A stretch of 8,195 nucleotides of DNA from Patescibacteria group bacterium UBA6102 (GCA_002423555.1 DIWQ01000037.1:1-8195); one strand, 5' to 3'. Numbered from the stretch's first letter, positions 1 through 5,812 are shown. The notes: generated by a model not told the origin, from the sequence alone. Numbers and translations: made by a program.

Positions 1-25
1 ATAAGTGATAAGTGATAAATAATAA
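1..25. repeat. A+T-rich short direct repeats upstream of first gene
   Basis: The first bases repeat the unit ataagtg/gataagtg and then aataa just before the first start codon. This resembles the simple ttatcaatt-type repeats at 1638-1684, so it is probably the end of an ordinary A+T-rich spacer. No Shine-Dalgarno sequence is visible, and the upstream gene lies outside the window. Confidence 0.4.
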
Positions 26-1306
26 ATGACAGATAAAAACAATCAATTGCAGGCAGTGATATTGGCCGCGGGGGAGTCTTCGCGGTTCTGGCCGCTTAAT
101 TCAACGCACAAAAGTTTGTTGCGGATTATGGGTAAGCCGCTGATTTGGTATACGATTGACGCTTTGCGTCGGATCGGCGTGAAAGATATTGTGGTGGTGC
201 AAGGGGCGAGCCGGAACGTTGAAGAGGGATTGAAAGAATTTGATTTAAAAGACATCAAATACGCGATCCAGCAAGAACCGAAAGGCATGGGCGACGCGAT
301 AATGAGCGCCAAAGAGCATATCACTGGCCAATTTTTCGTGTTGAACGCCGGCCGGATTGACTGCCAAGAAATCGCGGCCGAAATGCTGAACAAAAGCCGG
401 CAAACCGGCGCCAAAATGGTGCTGGCCGGACAAGAGACCGATAAAACCTGGCTTTATGGCATCGCGCGCTTGGACGGCGACAAGGTTTTGGAAGTGATGG
501 AAAAACCGGCCGAAGGCAAGGAGCCGTCAAAAATCAAAGTGACGGGAGTTTATTTGCTGGATAATAAAATTTTTGGATATATTGAAAAAGTTTTGGGAAG
601 CGCCAACCAAAACGAAGAATTTGAAGTGGCAATGTCGCATTATGCCAAAGAAAATGATTCGCGAATTATAATTTTAGATAAAGATTATTCCAGTGTTTCA
701 TTGAAATACCCGTGGCATTTGTTTGATGCGCAAAAATATCTTTTTGACAAATTTTTAACAAAAAAACAAATTGCCAAATCGGCGCAGATTGCCAAAAACG
801 CGACCATTGAGGGTAATGTCCATATCGGCGAAAATGTTAAAATTTACGAGGGGGCGGTGATCAAGGGGCCGTGCTATATCGGCGACAATTCCGTTATCGG
901 CAACAACAGCGTGGTGCGCGACAATTGCAATCTGGAAGCGGGCGCGATGGTGGGCGCGCTGTGCGAAGCGGCGCGCACGATTTTCCAGCCCGATGTCCAT
1001 ATCCATTCGGGATATATCGGCGATTCAATTCTGGACCGGGGAGTGCGGGTTGGCGCGGGCGCGATCACGGCCAATGTGCGGCTGGATCGGGGGCAAATAT
1101 CCGCGCGGGTGAAAAAAGAAAAAGACGGCGTAAAAGTTTTGGCCAAAGTGGACACCGGTTTGAAGGCCTTGGGAACAATCGCGGGCCAAAACTCAAAAAT
1201 CGGCGCACGCGCCACCATTTTGCCGGCCCGTTTCATCGGCAAAAACTGCCAAATCGCCGCCGGTGCGGTGGTGGCGCGCAATGTGGACGACAACCAAAAA
1301 CTTTGA
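26..1306 (+). CDS. GlmU-like sugar-1-phosphate nucleotidyltransferase with C-terminal left-handed beta-helix
   Basis: A complete 426-aa two-domain protein. Residues about 9-245 form a nucleotidyltransferase domain: LAAGESSRF (13-21) is the nucleotide-binding loop, followed by HKSLL and GKPL, where K29 stands in the usual PK position, then QEPKGMGDA (83-91) and VMEKP (157-161). Residues about 250-426 are hexapeptide repeats of a left-handed beta-helix (for example IAKNAT, IEGNVHIGENV, IGDNSVIGNNSVV). HSGYIGDSI and GAGAITANVRLD (about 328-354) resemble the acyltransferase part of GlmU and of archaeal bifunctional sugar-1-P enzymes. The family makes NDP-sugars, such as UDP-GlcNAc or dTDP-glucose, in the cytoplasm for cell-envelope glycans; the substrate here cannot be told. 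The usual metal-binding GD after the VLN strand reads NAGRID (107-112). The ATG lacks a Shine-Dalgarno sequence, but the conserved loop starts about 12 residues in, so the start is likely right. Confidence 0.88.
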   Translation: MTDKNNQLQAVILAAGESSRFWPLNSTHKSLLRIMGKPLIWYTIDALRRIGVKDIVVVQGASRNVEEGLKEFDLKDIKYAIQQEPKGMGDAIMSAKEHITGQFFVLNAGRIDCQEIAAEMLNKSRQTGAKMVLAGQETDKTWLYGIARLDGDKVLEVMEKPAEGKEPSKIKVTGVYLLDNKIFGYIEKVLGSANQNEEFEVAMSHYAKENDSRIIILDKDYSSVSLKYPWHLFDAQKYLFDKFLTKKQIAKSAQIAKNATIEGNVHIGENVKIYEGAVIKGPCYIGDNSVIGNNSVVRDNCNLEAGAMVGALCEAARTIFQPDVHIHSGYIGDSILDRGVRVGAGAITANVRLDRGQISARVKKEKDGVKVLAKVDTGLKALGTIAGQNSKIGARATILPARFIGKNCQIAAGAVVARNVDDNQKL

Positions 1307-1331
1307 CTTTTGGGGCAGAATATGCTACGCA
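1303..1331 (+). promoter_or_regulatory. Candidate promoter of the 42-codon ORF
   Basis: TTGACT (1303-1308) overlaps the stop codon of the preceding gene. A 17-nt spacer follows, then TACGCA (1326-1331) preceded by TGC, an extended -10-like context. The -35 and spacing are good but the -10 is poor. TATGCT at 1321-1326 is an alternative -10 with unsuitable spacing. Confidence 0.35.
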
Positions 1332-1346
1332 AATAGTGTAAAACAG

Positions 1347-1385
1347 AACAAAACCACGGAGATAATCCGTGCGTTGTGTTTTGTT
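1347..1385 (+). promoter_or_regulatory. Stable stem-loop in leader of the small ORF
   Basis: aacaaaac (1347-1354) pairs with gttttgtt (1378-1385). The inner stem cacgga (1355-1360)/tccgtg (1366-1371) closes a gataa loop, with cgttgt (1372-1377) bulged on the 3' side, giving 14 bp in all. The hairpin ends directly before the AGGAGAG ribosome-binding site at 1388. It could act as a 5'-UTR element, or as the 3' end of the upstream transcript, since tttt follows the stem. I do not recognise a known riboswitch class. Confidence 0.45.
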
Positions 1386-1402
1386 TTAGGAGAGATGACA
1401 GA

Positions 1403-1531
1403 ATGGCAACTTTAAAAATGACAAAGGAACAGTATGATAGTTTACTGGAAACATTGAATGGGCAAGGAATTAGCGTTAAAAAATTAAAAGATTTAGAATT
1501 ATTTTTAATTGTTAGCGTTAATAAAATCTAA
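1403..1531 (+). CDS. Small hypothetical protein, 42 aa
   Basis: A short ATG-to-TAA ORF beginning MATLKMTKEQYDSLLETL and ending LFLIVSVNKI. The main support is a strong Shine-Dalgarno sequence, AGGAGAG (1388-1394), 8 nt before the ATG. The rest of the window scarcely uses such sites, so this one stands out. The leader is structured and may have its own promoter. The N-terminal half is hydrophilic and probably helical, and the last ten residues are hydrophobic but too short for a confident membrane span. Codons are A+T-rich (TTA, AAA, ATT), unlike the flanking genes. I recognise no family. It could be a small regulatory or toxin/antitoxin-like peptide, or a remnant, but nothing in the sequence decides this. 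Confidence 0.5.
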   Translation: MATLKMTKEQYDSLLETLNGQGISVKKLKDLELFLIVSVNKI

Positions 1532-1542
1532 ATTTATAATTT

Positions 1543-1568
1543 GCCCATTTTCTTCAAGTTGAATGGGC
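1543..1568 (+). terminator. Hairpin after the small ORF, possible terminator
   Basis: gcccatt (1543-1549) pairs perfectly with aatgggc (1562-1568) around a 12-nt loop, 11 nt after the stop of the 42-codon ORF. No T-run follows directly; the nearest is ttttttt about 25 nt downstream. Transcript-end or RNA-stability structure is plausible, but a canonical intrinsic terminator is not shown. Confidence 0.3.
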
Positions 1569-1597
1569 CAAGTATAAGCATTACCTGCGCCTTCTTT

Positions 1598-1626
1598 TTT
1601 TATACGGAGGTGAGGTGTGGTAGAAT
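1598..1626 (+). promoter_or_regulatory. Extended -10 promoter for the kinase gene
   Basis: TGG-TAGAAT (1618-1626) fits the extended -10 TGN-TATAAT with one mismatch. The -35 position (1598-1603, ttttat) is weak but sits next to a T-rich stretch. Transcription would start near 1633, leaving about 50 nt of A+T-rich leader before the ATG at 1685. Confidence 0.45.
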
Positions 1627-1637
1627 GATGGTAAATT

Positions 1638-1684
1638 CAATTATCAATTATCAATGATAAATTATCAATTATAAAAATGATAAA
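1638..1684. repeat. A+T-rich tandem/inverted ttatcaatt repeats
   Basis: Copies of ttatcaatt and its near-complement gataaatt alternate up to the start codon of the kinase gene, for example ttatc-aat-gataa. The tract resembles slippage-generated spacer sequence and carries no clear ribosome-binding site. Confidence 0.45.
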
Positions 1685-2626
1685 ATGGTTAAAGACAAAA
1701 AATTAAAGATTAATGATTTCGTGATCGGGGTGGACGGGGGGGGAACCAAGACTGCCGCGGCGCTGGCGGATATGAACGGTAAGATTATTGCCCGGGCGGT
1801 TTCGGGCGGGTCAAGCGTGCGCAATTTTGGCATAAAATTGGCGGCGGAAAATGTCGCCAAGGCGATATACGATCTGATAAAGCGGCGAAAAAACATTAAA
1901 ATCGCCTCCGTTTTTATCGGCTTGCCAGCGATGGAAGAGGAATATAAGGATAAAAAGCCGGCGATAATCCGCGAGCTGAAAAAACAGAAAAAGATCGCCA
2001 CGATTTTTAAAGGCAAGGTAATTATCGGTTCGGATCAATCGGTCGCTTTTCGCGCCGGTTCTTATACCAAGGATGGCATTGTGGCAATTTGCGGCACGGG
2101 AAGCGCGACTCATGGATGGAACGACAAAAAAGAGGTCTTGGCCAATAATCAGGGTTGGGTGAGCAAGGGATCGGCAATATGGATCGGCAACAAAGCGATG
2201 GAGGCCGTGGCCGAAGATTTGGATGGCCGAGGGAAAAAAACAATTTTGACAGATTTGGTGTTTAAAAAATATAAATTCAAGGATATTAATAAGTTGTTGA
2301 AGTTTGTTTATCAGGATTCAAAATCGGATTTACCGAAATTGGTGGTTTTGTGCGACGAAGCGGCTAATCAGGGAGATAAAGTGGCGCAAGAAATTTTGAT
2401 CCAAGCGGGCAAGGAAATCGCGCTTTCGGTGCGGGTGGTGGCGCAAAAATTGCGATTTGACGAGCAGGTGCCGCTGGTGCTTGTCGGCGGGTTATATAAG
2501 TCGCGCTGGATGGCCGACACCGCGGCTGATGAAATTCAGCGGCATTATCCGGGGAAATTTGATTTTGTGTTTGTCGGAGATCCGGTGATCGGAGCGGTAA
2601 ATCTCGCCCTTGAAGTGGTAAAATAA
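1685..2626 (+). CDS. BadF/BadG/BcrA/BcrD-type ATPase, N-acetylglucosamine kinase-like
   Basis: A 313-aa ASKHA-fold protein, full length for this family. GVDGGGTKT (15-23) is the phosphate-1 loop. GSDQSVAFRAG (115-125) is phosphate 2, and its D117 matches the catalytic Asp of GlcNAc kinases. AICGTGSATHGW (134-145) and LVGGLYKS (266-273) complete the nucleotide site, and GDPVIGAVNLAL near the C-terminus is typical. Relatives phosphorylate N-acetylglucosamine or other sugars with ATP, while others are activator ATPases; here the sugar-kinase branch fits best because no 4Fe-4S Cys motif is seen. A usual GDEGS segment reads SKGSAIWIG (160-168). The gene follows a GlmU-like gene, which fits amino-sugar salvage or cell-wall recycling, although each has its own apparent promoter. 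The ATG at 1685 puts the phosphate loop at the usual place. Confidence 0.82.
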   Translation: MVKDKKLKINDFVIGVDGGGTKTAAALADMNGKIIARAVSGGSSVRNFGIKLAAENVAKAIYDLIKRRKNIKIASVFIGLPAMEEEYKDKKPAIIRELKKQKKIATIFKGKVIIGSDQSVAFRAGSYTKDGIVAICGTGSATHGWNDKKEVLANNQGWVSKGSAIWIGNKAMEAVAEDLDGRGKKTILTDLVFKKYKFKDINKLLKFVYQDSKSDLPKLVVLCDEAANQGDKVAQEILIQAGKEIALSVRVVAQKLRFDEQVPLVLVGGLYKSRWMADTAADEIQRHYPGKFDFVFVGDPVIGAVNLALEVVK

Positions 2627-2761
2627 ATCAAAATGTTAAAGCTCAAATTTCAAATTAAATCCAAAGCTCAAATTTCAAATTGAATTCCCTTATCCCGTTT
2701 TGATATTTGACATTTGGATTTTAGATTTTATTTGTCATTTGTCATTTTGATTTTGACATTT
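2627..2761. repeat. Intergenic direct and inverted A+T-rich repeats
   Basis: The 19-mer aaagctcaaatttcaaatt occurs at 2638-2656 and 2663-2681, a period of 25 nt. It is followed by the palindrome GAATTC (2682-2687). The right half (2698-2761) carries tttgtcat/ttgacattt units, which are the opposite-strand sense of the same kind of caaat/gacaaat repeat. The whole spacer therefore looks like two arms facing each other. No gene and no convincing promoter is seen. Confidence 0.55.
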
Positions 2762-3856
2762 ATGAATGAAGCATATTTTTTGGCCATTGAGACTTCTTGC
2801 GATGACACGGCGGTCGCGTTAATGCGCGCGACGGAAGAAGAAGACAGACTCAAAAGGATTGAGGCGCTGTCCAATGTTGTTTCTTCGCAAACGGAATTGC
2901 ACGCCGGCTATGGCGGCGTTTATCCGTTTTTGGCTAAGCGCGAGCACCAAAAAAATCTGCCCGTAGTTTTTGAAGACGCGGTCAAAGGGTTTGATTTGTC
3001 AAAATTAAAATTTATCGCGGTAACGCAGGGGCCGGGACTGGATCCGTGCTTGTGGACGGGAATTAATTTTGCGCAAGAATTGGCAAAAAAATATAATGTT
3101 CCGCTGGTGGGCGCCAATCATCTGGAAGCGCATTTTTTGGCGAATTTGCTAACCTTGGGAATCGGCGAGGATGAATTCGCAAAAAATTATCTGCCCGCGG
3201 TTTGTCTGGTGGTTTCCGGCGGGCACACTTTGCTATTTTTGGCTAACGCGATTGGCGATTATGAACTGCTGGGGCAGACCGTTGACGATGCGGCGGGCGA
3301 ATGTTTTGACAAGGCCGCCCGGATTTTGGGGCTGGGCTATCCCGGTGGCCCGGAAATCGCCAAACTCGCCCAAACTTACAGGGGTTCAACCCCTGTTAAA
3401 CTTACAGGGGTTGAACCCCTGACGGTTAAGCTTCCGCGGCCGATGATGGGGCAAAAGAATTATAATTTCAGTTTTTCGGGGTTGAAAACCGCAATTTTGT
3501 ATTTTCACCAAAAGCAAACCGAAAAAACCAAGAAAATGCCGGAATATTTGCAAGCGATGAGTTATGAAATCCAGCAGGCGATTGTGGAAGTTTTGGTTTC
3601 CAAAACCGCCCGCGCGGCAAAAGAATTTGCCGCCAGGTCAATCATTATCGGCGGGGGGGTGAGCGCGAATTTGGCGTTGCGCCAGGCGATGCAAAAAGCG
3701 GCCGATGAATTGGAAATCAGATTTTTGTCGCCGGCGGTTGATCTGTCGGTGGATAACGCGGCCATGGCCGGAGCGGCGGGGTATTTTGCTTTTCGCCGCG
3801 ATCAAGCGGTTGTTACTCCGCAAGATTTAATTTCTAAACCAAATTTAAGTATTTGA
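2762..3856 (+). CDS. tsaD: tRNA N6-adenosine threonylcarbamoyltransferase TsaD
   Basis: TsaD transfers the threonylcarbamoyl group from TC-AMP to A37 of ANN-decoding tRNAs (t6A), working with TsaB and TsaE in bacteria. The 364-aa product has the family motifs in order: ETSCDDTAVAL (10-20), YGGVYPFLAKREH (50-62), NHLEAH (119-124, metal ligands H120 and H124), VVSGGHT (150-156), DDAAGECFDKAARILGLGYPGGP (175-197), FSFSGLKTA (236-244), GGGVSANLALR (297-307) and SVDNAAMAGAAG (329-340, metal ligand D331). ATG 2762 is chosen because MNEAYFLAIETS matches the family N-terminus; an in-frame ATG at 2714 only adds repeat-derived residues. Two oddities stand out. About 11 extra residues (about 205-221) come from a palindromic tandem repeat, and a diverged copy of the last 29 codons lies about 1.8 kb downstream. 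Confidence 0.95.
   Translation: MNEAYFLAIETSCDDTAVALMRATEEEDRLKRIEALSNVVSSQTELHAGYGGVYPFLAKREHQKNLPVVFEDAVKGFDLSKLKFIAVTQGPGLDPCLWTGINFAQELAKKYNVPLVGANHLEAHFLANLLTLGIGEDEFAKNYLPAVCLVVSGGHTLLFLANAIGDYELLGQTVDDAAGECFDKAARILGLGYPGGPEIAKLAQTYRGSTPVKLTGVEPLTVKLPRPMMGQKNYNFSFSGLKTAILYFHQKQTEKTKKMPEYLQAMSYEIQQAIVEVLVSKTARAAKEFAARSIIIGGGVSANLALRQAMQKAADELEIRFLSPAVDLSVDNAAMAGAAGYFAFRRDQAVVTPQDLISKPNLSI
3372..3423 (+). repeat. Tandem palindromic repeat inside tsaD coding sequence
   Basis: Two 26-bp units (3372-3397 and 3398-3423) match at 23 of 26 positions. Each holds a 17-bp palindrome, caggggtt-c-aacccctg at 3379-3395 and caggggtt-g-aacccctg at 3405-3421; they differ at the central base and the last two unit bases. 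Because 26 is not a multiple of 3, the two units are read in different frames, TYRGSTPV then KLTGVEPLT, both open. They encode extra residues between KLA and LPRPM of TsaD, a linker normally about 10 residues long and here about 21. Each unit can also form an RNA hairpin. Confidence 0.85.
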
Positions 3857-3888
3857 ATTTTAATGTTAAATTAAAATTAATTCATTAT

Positions 3889-4779
3889 ATGAAAATCATA
3901 AACATACATCCTAAAATTAAAATTCCAATTGCGGCAACTTTATGGTTGGCATTGGGAATTTTCATGTTTGTTGGTATAACGTCCGCGGTTATTTTCCCAC
4001 ATATAGCGGAGAAATTAGCGGAGGGAAGCAAGCCAACAATTTTGCAACTATCCATCACGGGGCTGTTTTTGATTTTCATCACTTTTCTTTTTCTTAAATA
4101 TGTTGGCCGAATGATAAAATTAGATGAAATCAAGCTGGCTTTGACGCTAGCCTTTATTTCATTTTTTTTGCTGGCAAAATTTATATTATCCCCATATCTT
4201 TTATATTTTCAAGAGATACACACCGGTTTGGTCGGTTTTGATCCAAATAACGGTTCGGAAAATTTGTTTGTTGCCGCTGGCGCGATTATTTTTACCATAT
4301 TCATTTTGAGCACTATTTATTCAGCTCATAAACTTGAGATTAAGTCGATATCAAATCTAAAATTTGGCGCAAAAGTTGAAAATTTAATCAGAGTTTTTGC
4401 CCTTCCGCTGGGAATTTTATTATTTTATGGCATTGTGTTGGCCGGATACCTTGATATTCATTATGCGTTTTTAACAGATATTCGTGATATTTTTTACCAC
4501 GCCCTTTTACCAGTCTTCTTTTTTCACATATATCTTTTTGATATTTTTAATGTTGGCTCTAATTTGGTGGAGTGGTTTGCAATCTTTATCGCGGCCGCCC
4601 TTATAGTTTGTATTGCAACGTTCCATGAAATCAAAAGGGAAGCAATTAATTTAAAAAATGCTTCTTTGTTGGCAAGTTTTTTCTGGATCATGGTTTGTTT
4701 GGCGGTTGCCTATAACGTGATTTGGGTTGTTTATATCAATACTCTTGCAAGCATTTGGACATTTAAGACAGTTAAATGA
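3889..4779 (+). CDS. Polytopic membrane protein of unknown function
   Basis: A 296-aa integral membrane protein with about eight predicted spans, at roughly residues 12-36, 49-72, 83-106, 126-147, 169-191, 202-220, 229-246 and 258-283. There is no cleavable signal peptide and no motif I recognise. Polar or charged residues near the membrane include DIHYAFLTDIRD (189-200) and HEIKRE (246-251). The ATG at 3889 is preferred over a TTG overlapping the tsaD stop, because the TTG would add 12 residues of A+T-rich spacer. The gene overlaps the next by 4 bp, so the pair is probably translated together. Base composition and codons (TTA, ATT, AAT) are visibly more A+T-rich than in tsaD or the ZIP gene. 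It lies inside the segment bounded by the duplicated tsaD end, which suggests acquired cargo. Confidence 0.75.
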   Translation: MKIINIHPKIKIPIAATLWLALGIFMFVGITSAVIFPHIAEKLAEGSKPTILQLSITGLFLIFITFLFLKYVGRMIKLDEIKLALTLAFISFFLLAKFILSPYLLYFQEIHTGLVGFDPNNGSENLFVAAGAIIFTIFILSTIYSAHKLEIKSISNLKFGAKVENLIRVFALPLGILLFYGIVLAGYLDIHYAFLTDIRDIFYHALLPVFFFHIYLFDIFNVGSNLVEWFAIFIAAALIVCIATFHEIKREAINLKNASLLASFFWIMVCLAVAYNVIWVVYINTLASIWTFKTVK

Positions 4780-5606
4780 GGACGGCAGGAAGAATTCAGT
4801 CTGCGTTGATTTCGGCTTTATTCATGCTTTTTGGCGCGATTGGCAACGGCGACAATCTGATAAGGCCGCCGTTTTTTTGTTTGGCGCCGGTTTTTCTTTG
4901 TGCGGAAATCAGTGCATTGGGCGTAAAAAATAGAAAATACCTGCTATCAATTCTATTGTTTTTGGTGGGAGCTACCACCGGATTTTTTTTGGGAAAAGGA
5001 ATTGGGGCACTTCTTTTTTTAATATTTATTATGAATACCGCTTATGCGTTGCCGCAATTGAAATTATCTTCAAGCAATATCGCCCCGTTTTATTTGACGG
5101 CAAATTACGTGATAATTCCTTATCTTATCGGAGCATTGGCAGTTTTCCGAGAAATAAAAACTGATGATTTTATTATGATTTTAACGCTGGCCGCTTTTTT
5201 TCTGGCCAAAACCGGCGTGAAAGATTTTTTTGAAAAAAACAAAAATAAAAATTATCAGGCAAGTTTAATTTTGCTGGTGTTTGGCTTGGCATTGCTATTT
5301 GTTAATTTTTTTGACGAACCATTATTCGTCGTTGGTTTGATTATTTATCCATTAATGATCCTGTTAATCATTTTGCGGCTGGCAAACAATAATGATAGAT
5401 TGTCGCAATTGGTTGCGATAAATATCATTATTAGAATTGGTTATGGAATGTTGCTTACGTTATTGGGAATGTTGATATTCAAAAGTTACGATGCTGATAT
5501 TGCGATCGTGACAATTTTTTGTCTAAGCATTGCCTTGCCCCATTTTTATATGTTCGCAAAATACTTGAAAGGCGTGGAATCATTTAAAATCGGAGCAAGA
5601 AAGTGA
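4776..5606 (+). CDS. Polytopic membrane protein, faintly UbiA prenyltransferase-like
   Basis: A 276-aa protein with about nine to ten hydrophobic spans. Its ATG overlaps the preceding stop (ATGA), indicating translational coupling. A weak resemblance to UbiA-type prenyltransferases can be read. GNGDN..RPP (23-32) is where NDxxD...RP would be, NTAYALPQLKLSS (87-99) resembles the YSxPPLRLK region, and FFLAKTGVKDFFEKNKN (141-157) resembles the second Asp motif. However, the Asp pairs needed to bind Mg-diphosphate are incomplete and only one short span precedes the first motif, so it would be N-terminally short or degenerate. A plain unknown membrane protein is equally acceptable. Like its partner it is A+T-rich, and it ends 14 nt before the orphan tsaD end. 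Confidence 0.7.
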   Translation: MRTAGRIQSALISALFMLFGAIGNGDNLIRPPFFCLAPVFLCAEISALGVKNRKYLLSILLFLVGATTGFFLGKGIGALLFLIFIMNTAYALPQLKLSSSNIAPFYLTANYVIIPYLIGALAVFREIKTDDFIMILTLAAFFLAKTGVKDFFEKNKNKNYQASLILLVFGLALLFVNFFDEPLFVVGLIIYPLMILLIILRLANNNDRLSQLVAINIIIRIGYGMLLTLLGMLIFKSYDADIAIVTIFCLSIALPHFYMFAKYLKGVESFKIGARK

Positions 5607-5620
5607 TTGCTATTATTTGC

Positions 5621-5711
5621 GGCCGGAGCGGCGGGGCATTTTGCCTTCAGGCGCGGCGAGATTGTTAAAAACCCCGAAGATCTGGTCTCTCAACCTAACC
5701 TGGGAATTTGA
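5621..5711 (+). pseudogene. Orphan, diverged 3' end of tsaD
   Basis: From 5622 to the TGA at 5709-5711, one frame reads AGAAGHFAFRRGEIVKNPED then LVSQPNLGI. This aligns without gaps to the last 29 residues of the intact TsaD (AGAAGYFAFRRDQAVVTPQD then LISKPNLSI), with 19 of 29 identical. At the DNA level 60 of 90 bases match, and many changes are synonymous (TTA/CTG, AAT/AAC, GCT/GCC). The first 16 bp (5621-5636) are identical to 3766-3781, and 9 bp after both stops also match. No start codon or upstream tsaD sequence precedes it; homology stops abruptly at 5621, 14 nt after the membrane-protein stop. It is a displaced gene end, not a recent duplicate. Confidence 0.88.
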
Positions 5712-5722
5712 ATTTTAGTTTC

Positions 5723-5788
5723 GTAGGGGCAAATAATCATTTGCCCGTATTTAGTATAAATTCAGGGCGAATAATCATTCGCCCCTAC
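5723..5788. repeat. 66-bp inverted-repeat element (MITE/REP-like)
   Basis: The ends gtagggg (5723-5729) and cccctac (5782-5788) are exact inverted repeats, and similarity continues inward for about 19 bp with few mismatches. Each arm is itself a perfect hairpin. gggcaaat-aatc-atttgccc spans 5727-5746 and gggcgaat-aatc-attcgccc spans 5765-5784, separated by 18 A+T-rich bases. No ORF and no clear target-site duplication is seen. It lies 11 bp after the orphan tsaD stop. It resembles non-autonomous palindromic repeats found between genes in many bacteria; read as RNA it could also weaken read-through. Confidence 0.65.
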
Positions 5789-5812
5789 AAATGCGAATGA
5801 AGACGCGAGAGC

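Larger units (their letters stand above)
3766..5636 (+). mobile_element. Cargo segment bounded by 16-bp direct repeats in tsaD ends
   Basis: The 16-mer ggccggagcggcgggg occurs at 3766-3781 inside tsaD and at 5621-5636 at the start of the orphan tsaD end, a period of 1855 bp. Between them lie the present tsaD 3' end and two A+T-rich membrane genes. Removing one period would leave an in-frame 364-codon tsaD with the alternative C-terminus. The arrangement resembles elements that integrate at the 3' end of a conserved gene and restore it with their own copy. No integrase or transposase is inside, so the mechanism and current mobility are unknown; replacement by homologous recombination is an alternative. 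Confidence 0.55.

Noticed and set aside
874..1332. Long antisense frames over the beta-helix gene, and similar ones at 7578-8006 and 6438-6740
   Set aside because: They lie opposite genes with clear family motifs, have no recognisable motifs, and are expected from G+C-rich third positions.
1625..1657. Ten-codon leader peptide with ggaggtgagg upstream
   Set aside because: The spot is better explained as an extended -10 (TGG-TAGAAT), and the peptide would be repeat sequence. The Shine-Dalgarno-like run remains a coincidence I cannot exclude.
2707..2712. TTGACA as a -35 for tsaD
   Set aside because: No acceptable -10 lies 16-18 nt downstream, and the hexamer is part of the local tttgacattt repeats.
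2714..2761. N-terminal extension of TsaD from an upstream in-frame ATG
   Set aside because: The 16 added residues come from the A+T-rich repeat spacer, and the family N-terminus fits the ATG at 2762.
3372..3423. CRISPR array or tRNA-like structure from the tandem palindromes
   Set aside because: There are only two units with no unique spacers, and they are translated within tsaD. No tRNA, rRNA or CRISPR array was recognised anywhere in the window.
3853..3888. TTG start of the first membrane protein overlapping the tsaD stop
   Set aside because: It adds 12 residues of low-complexity A+T sequence; ATG 3889 leads directly into the first membrane span.
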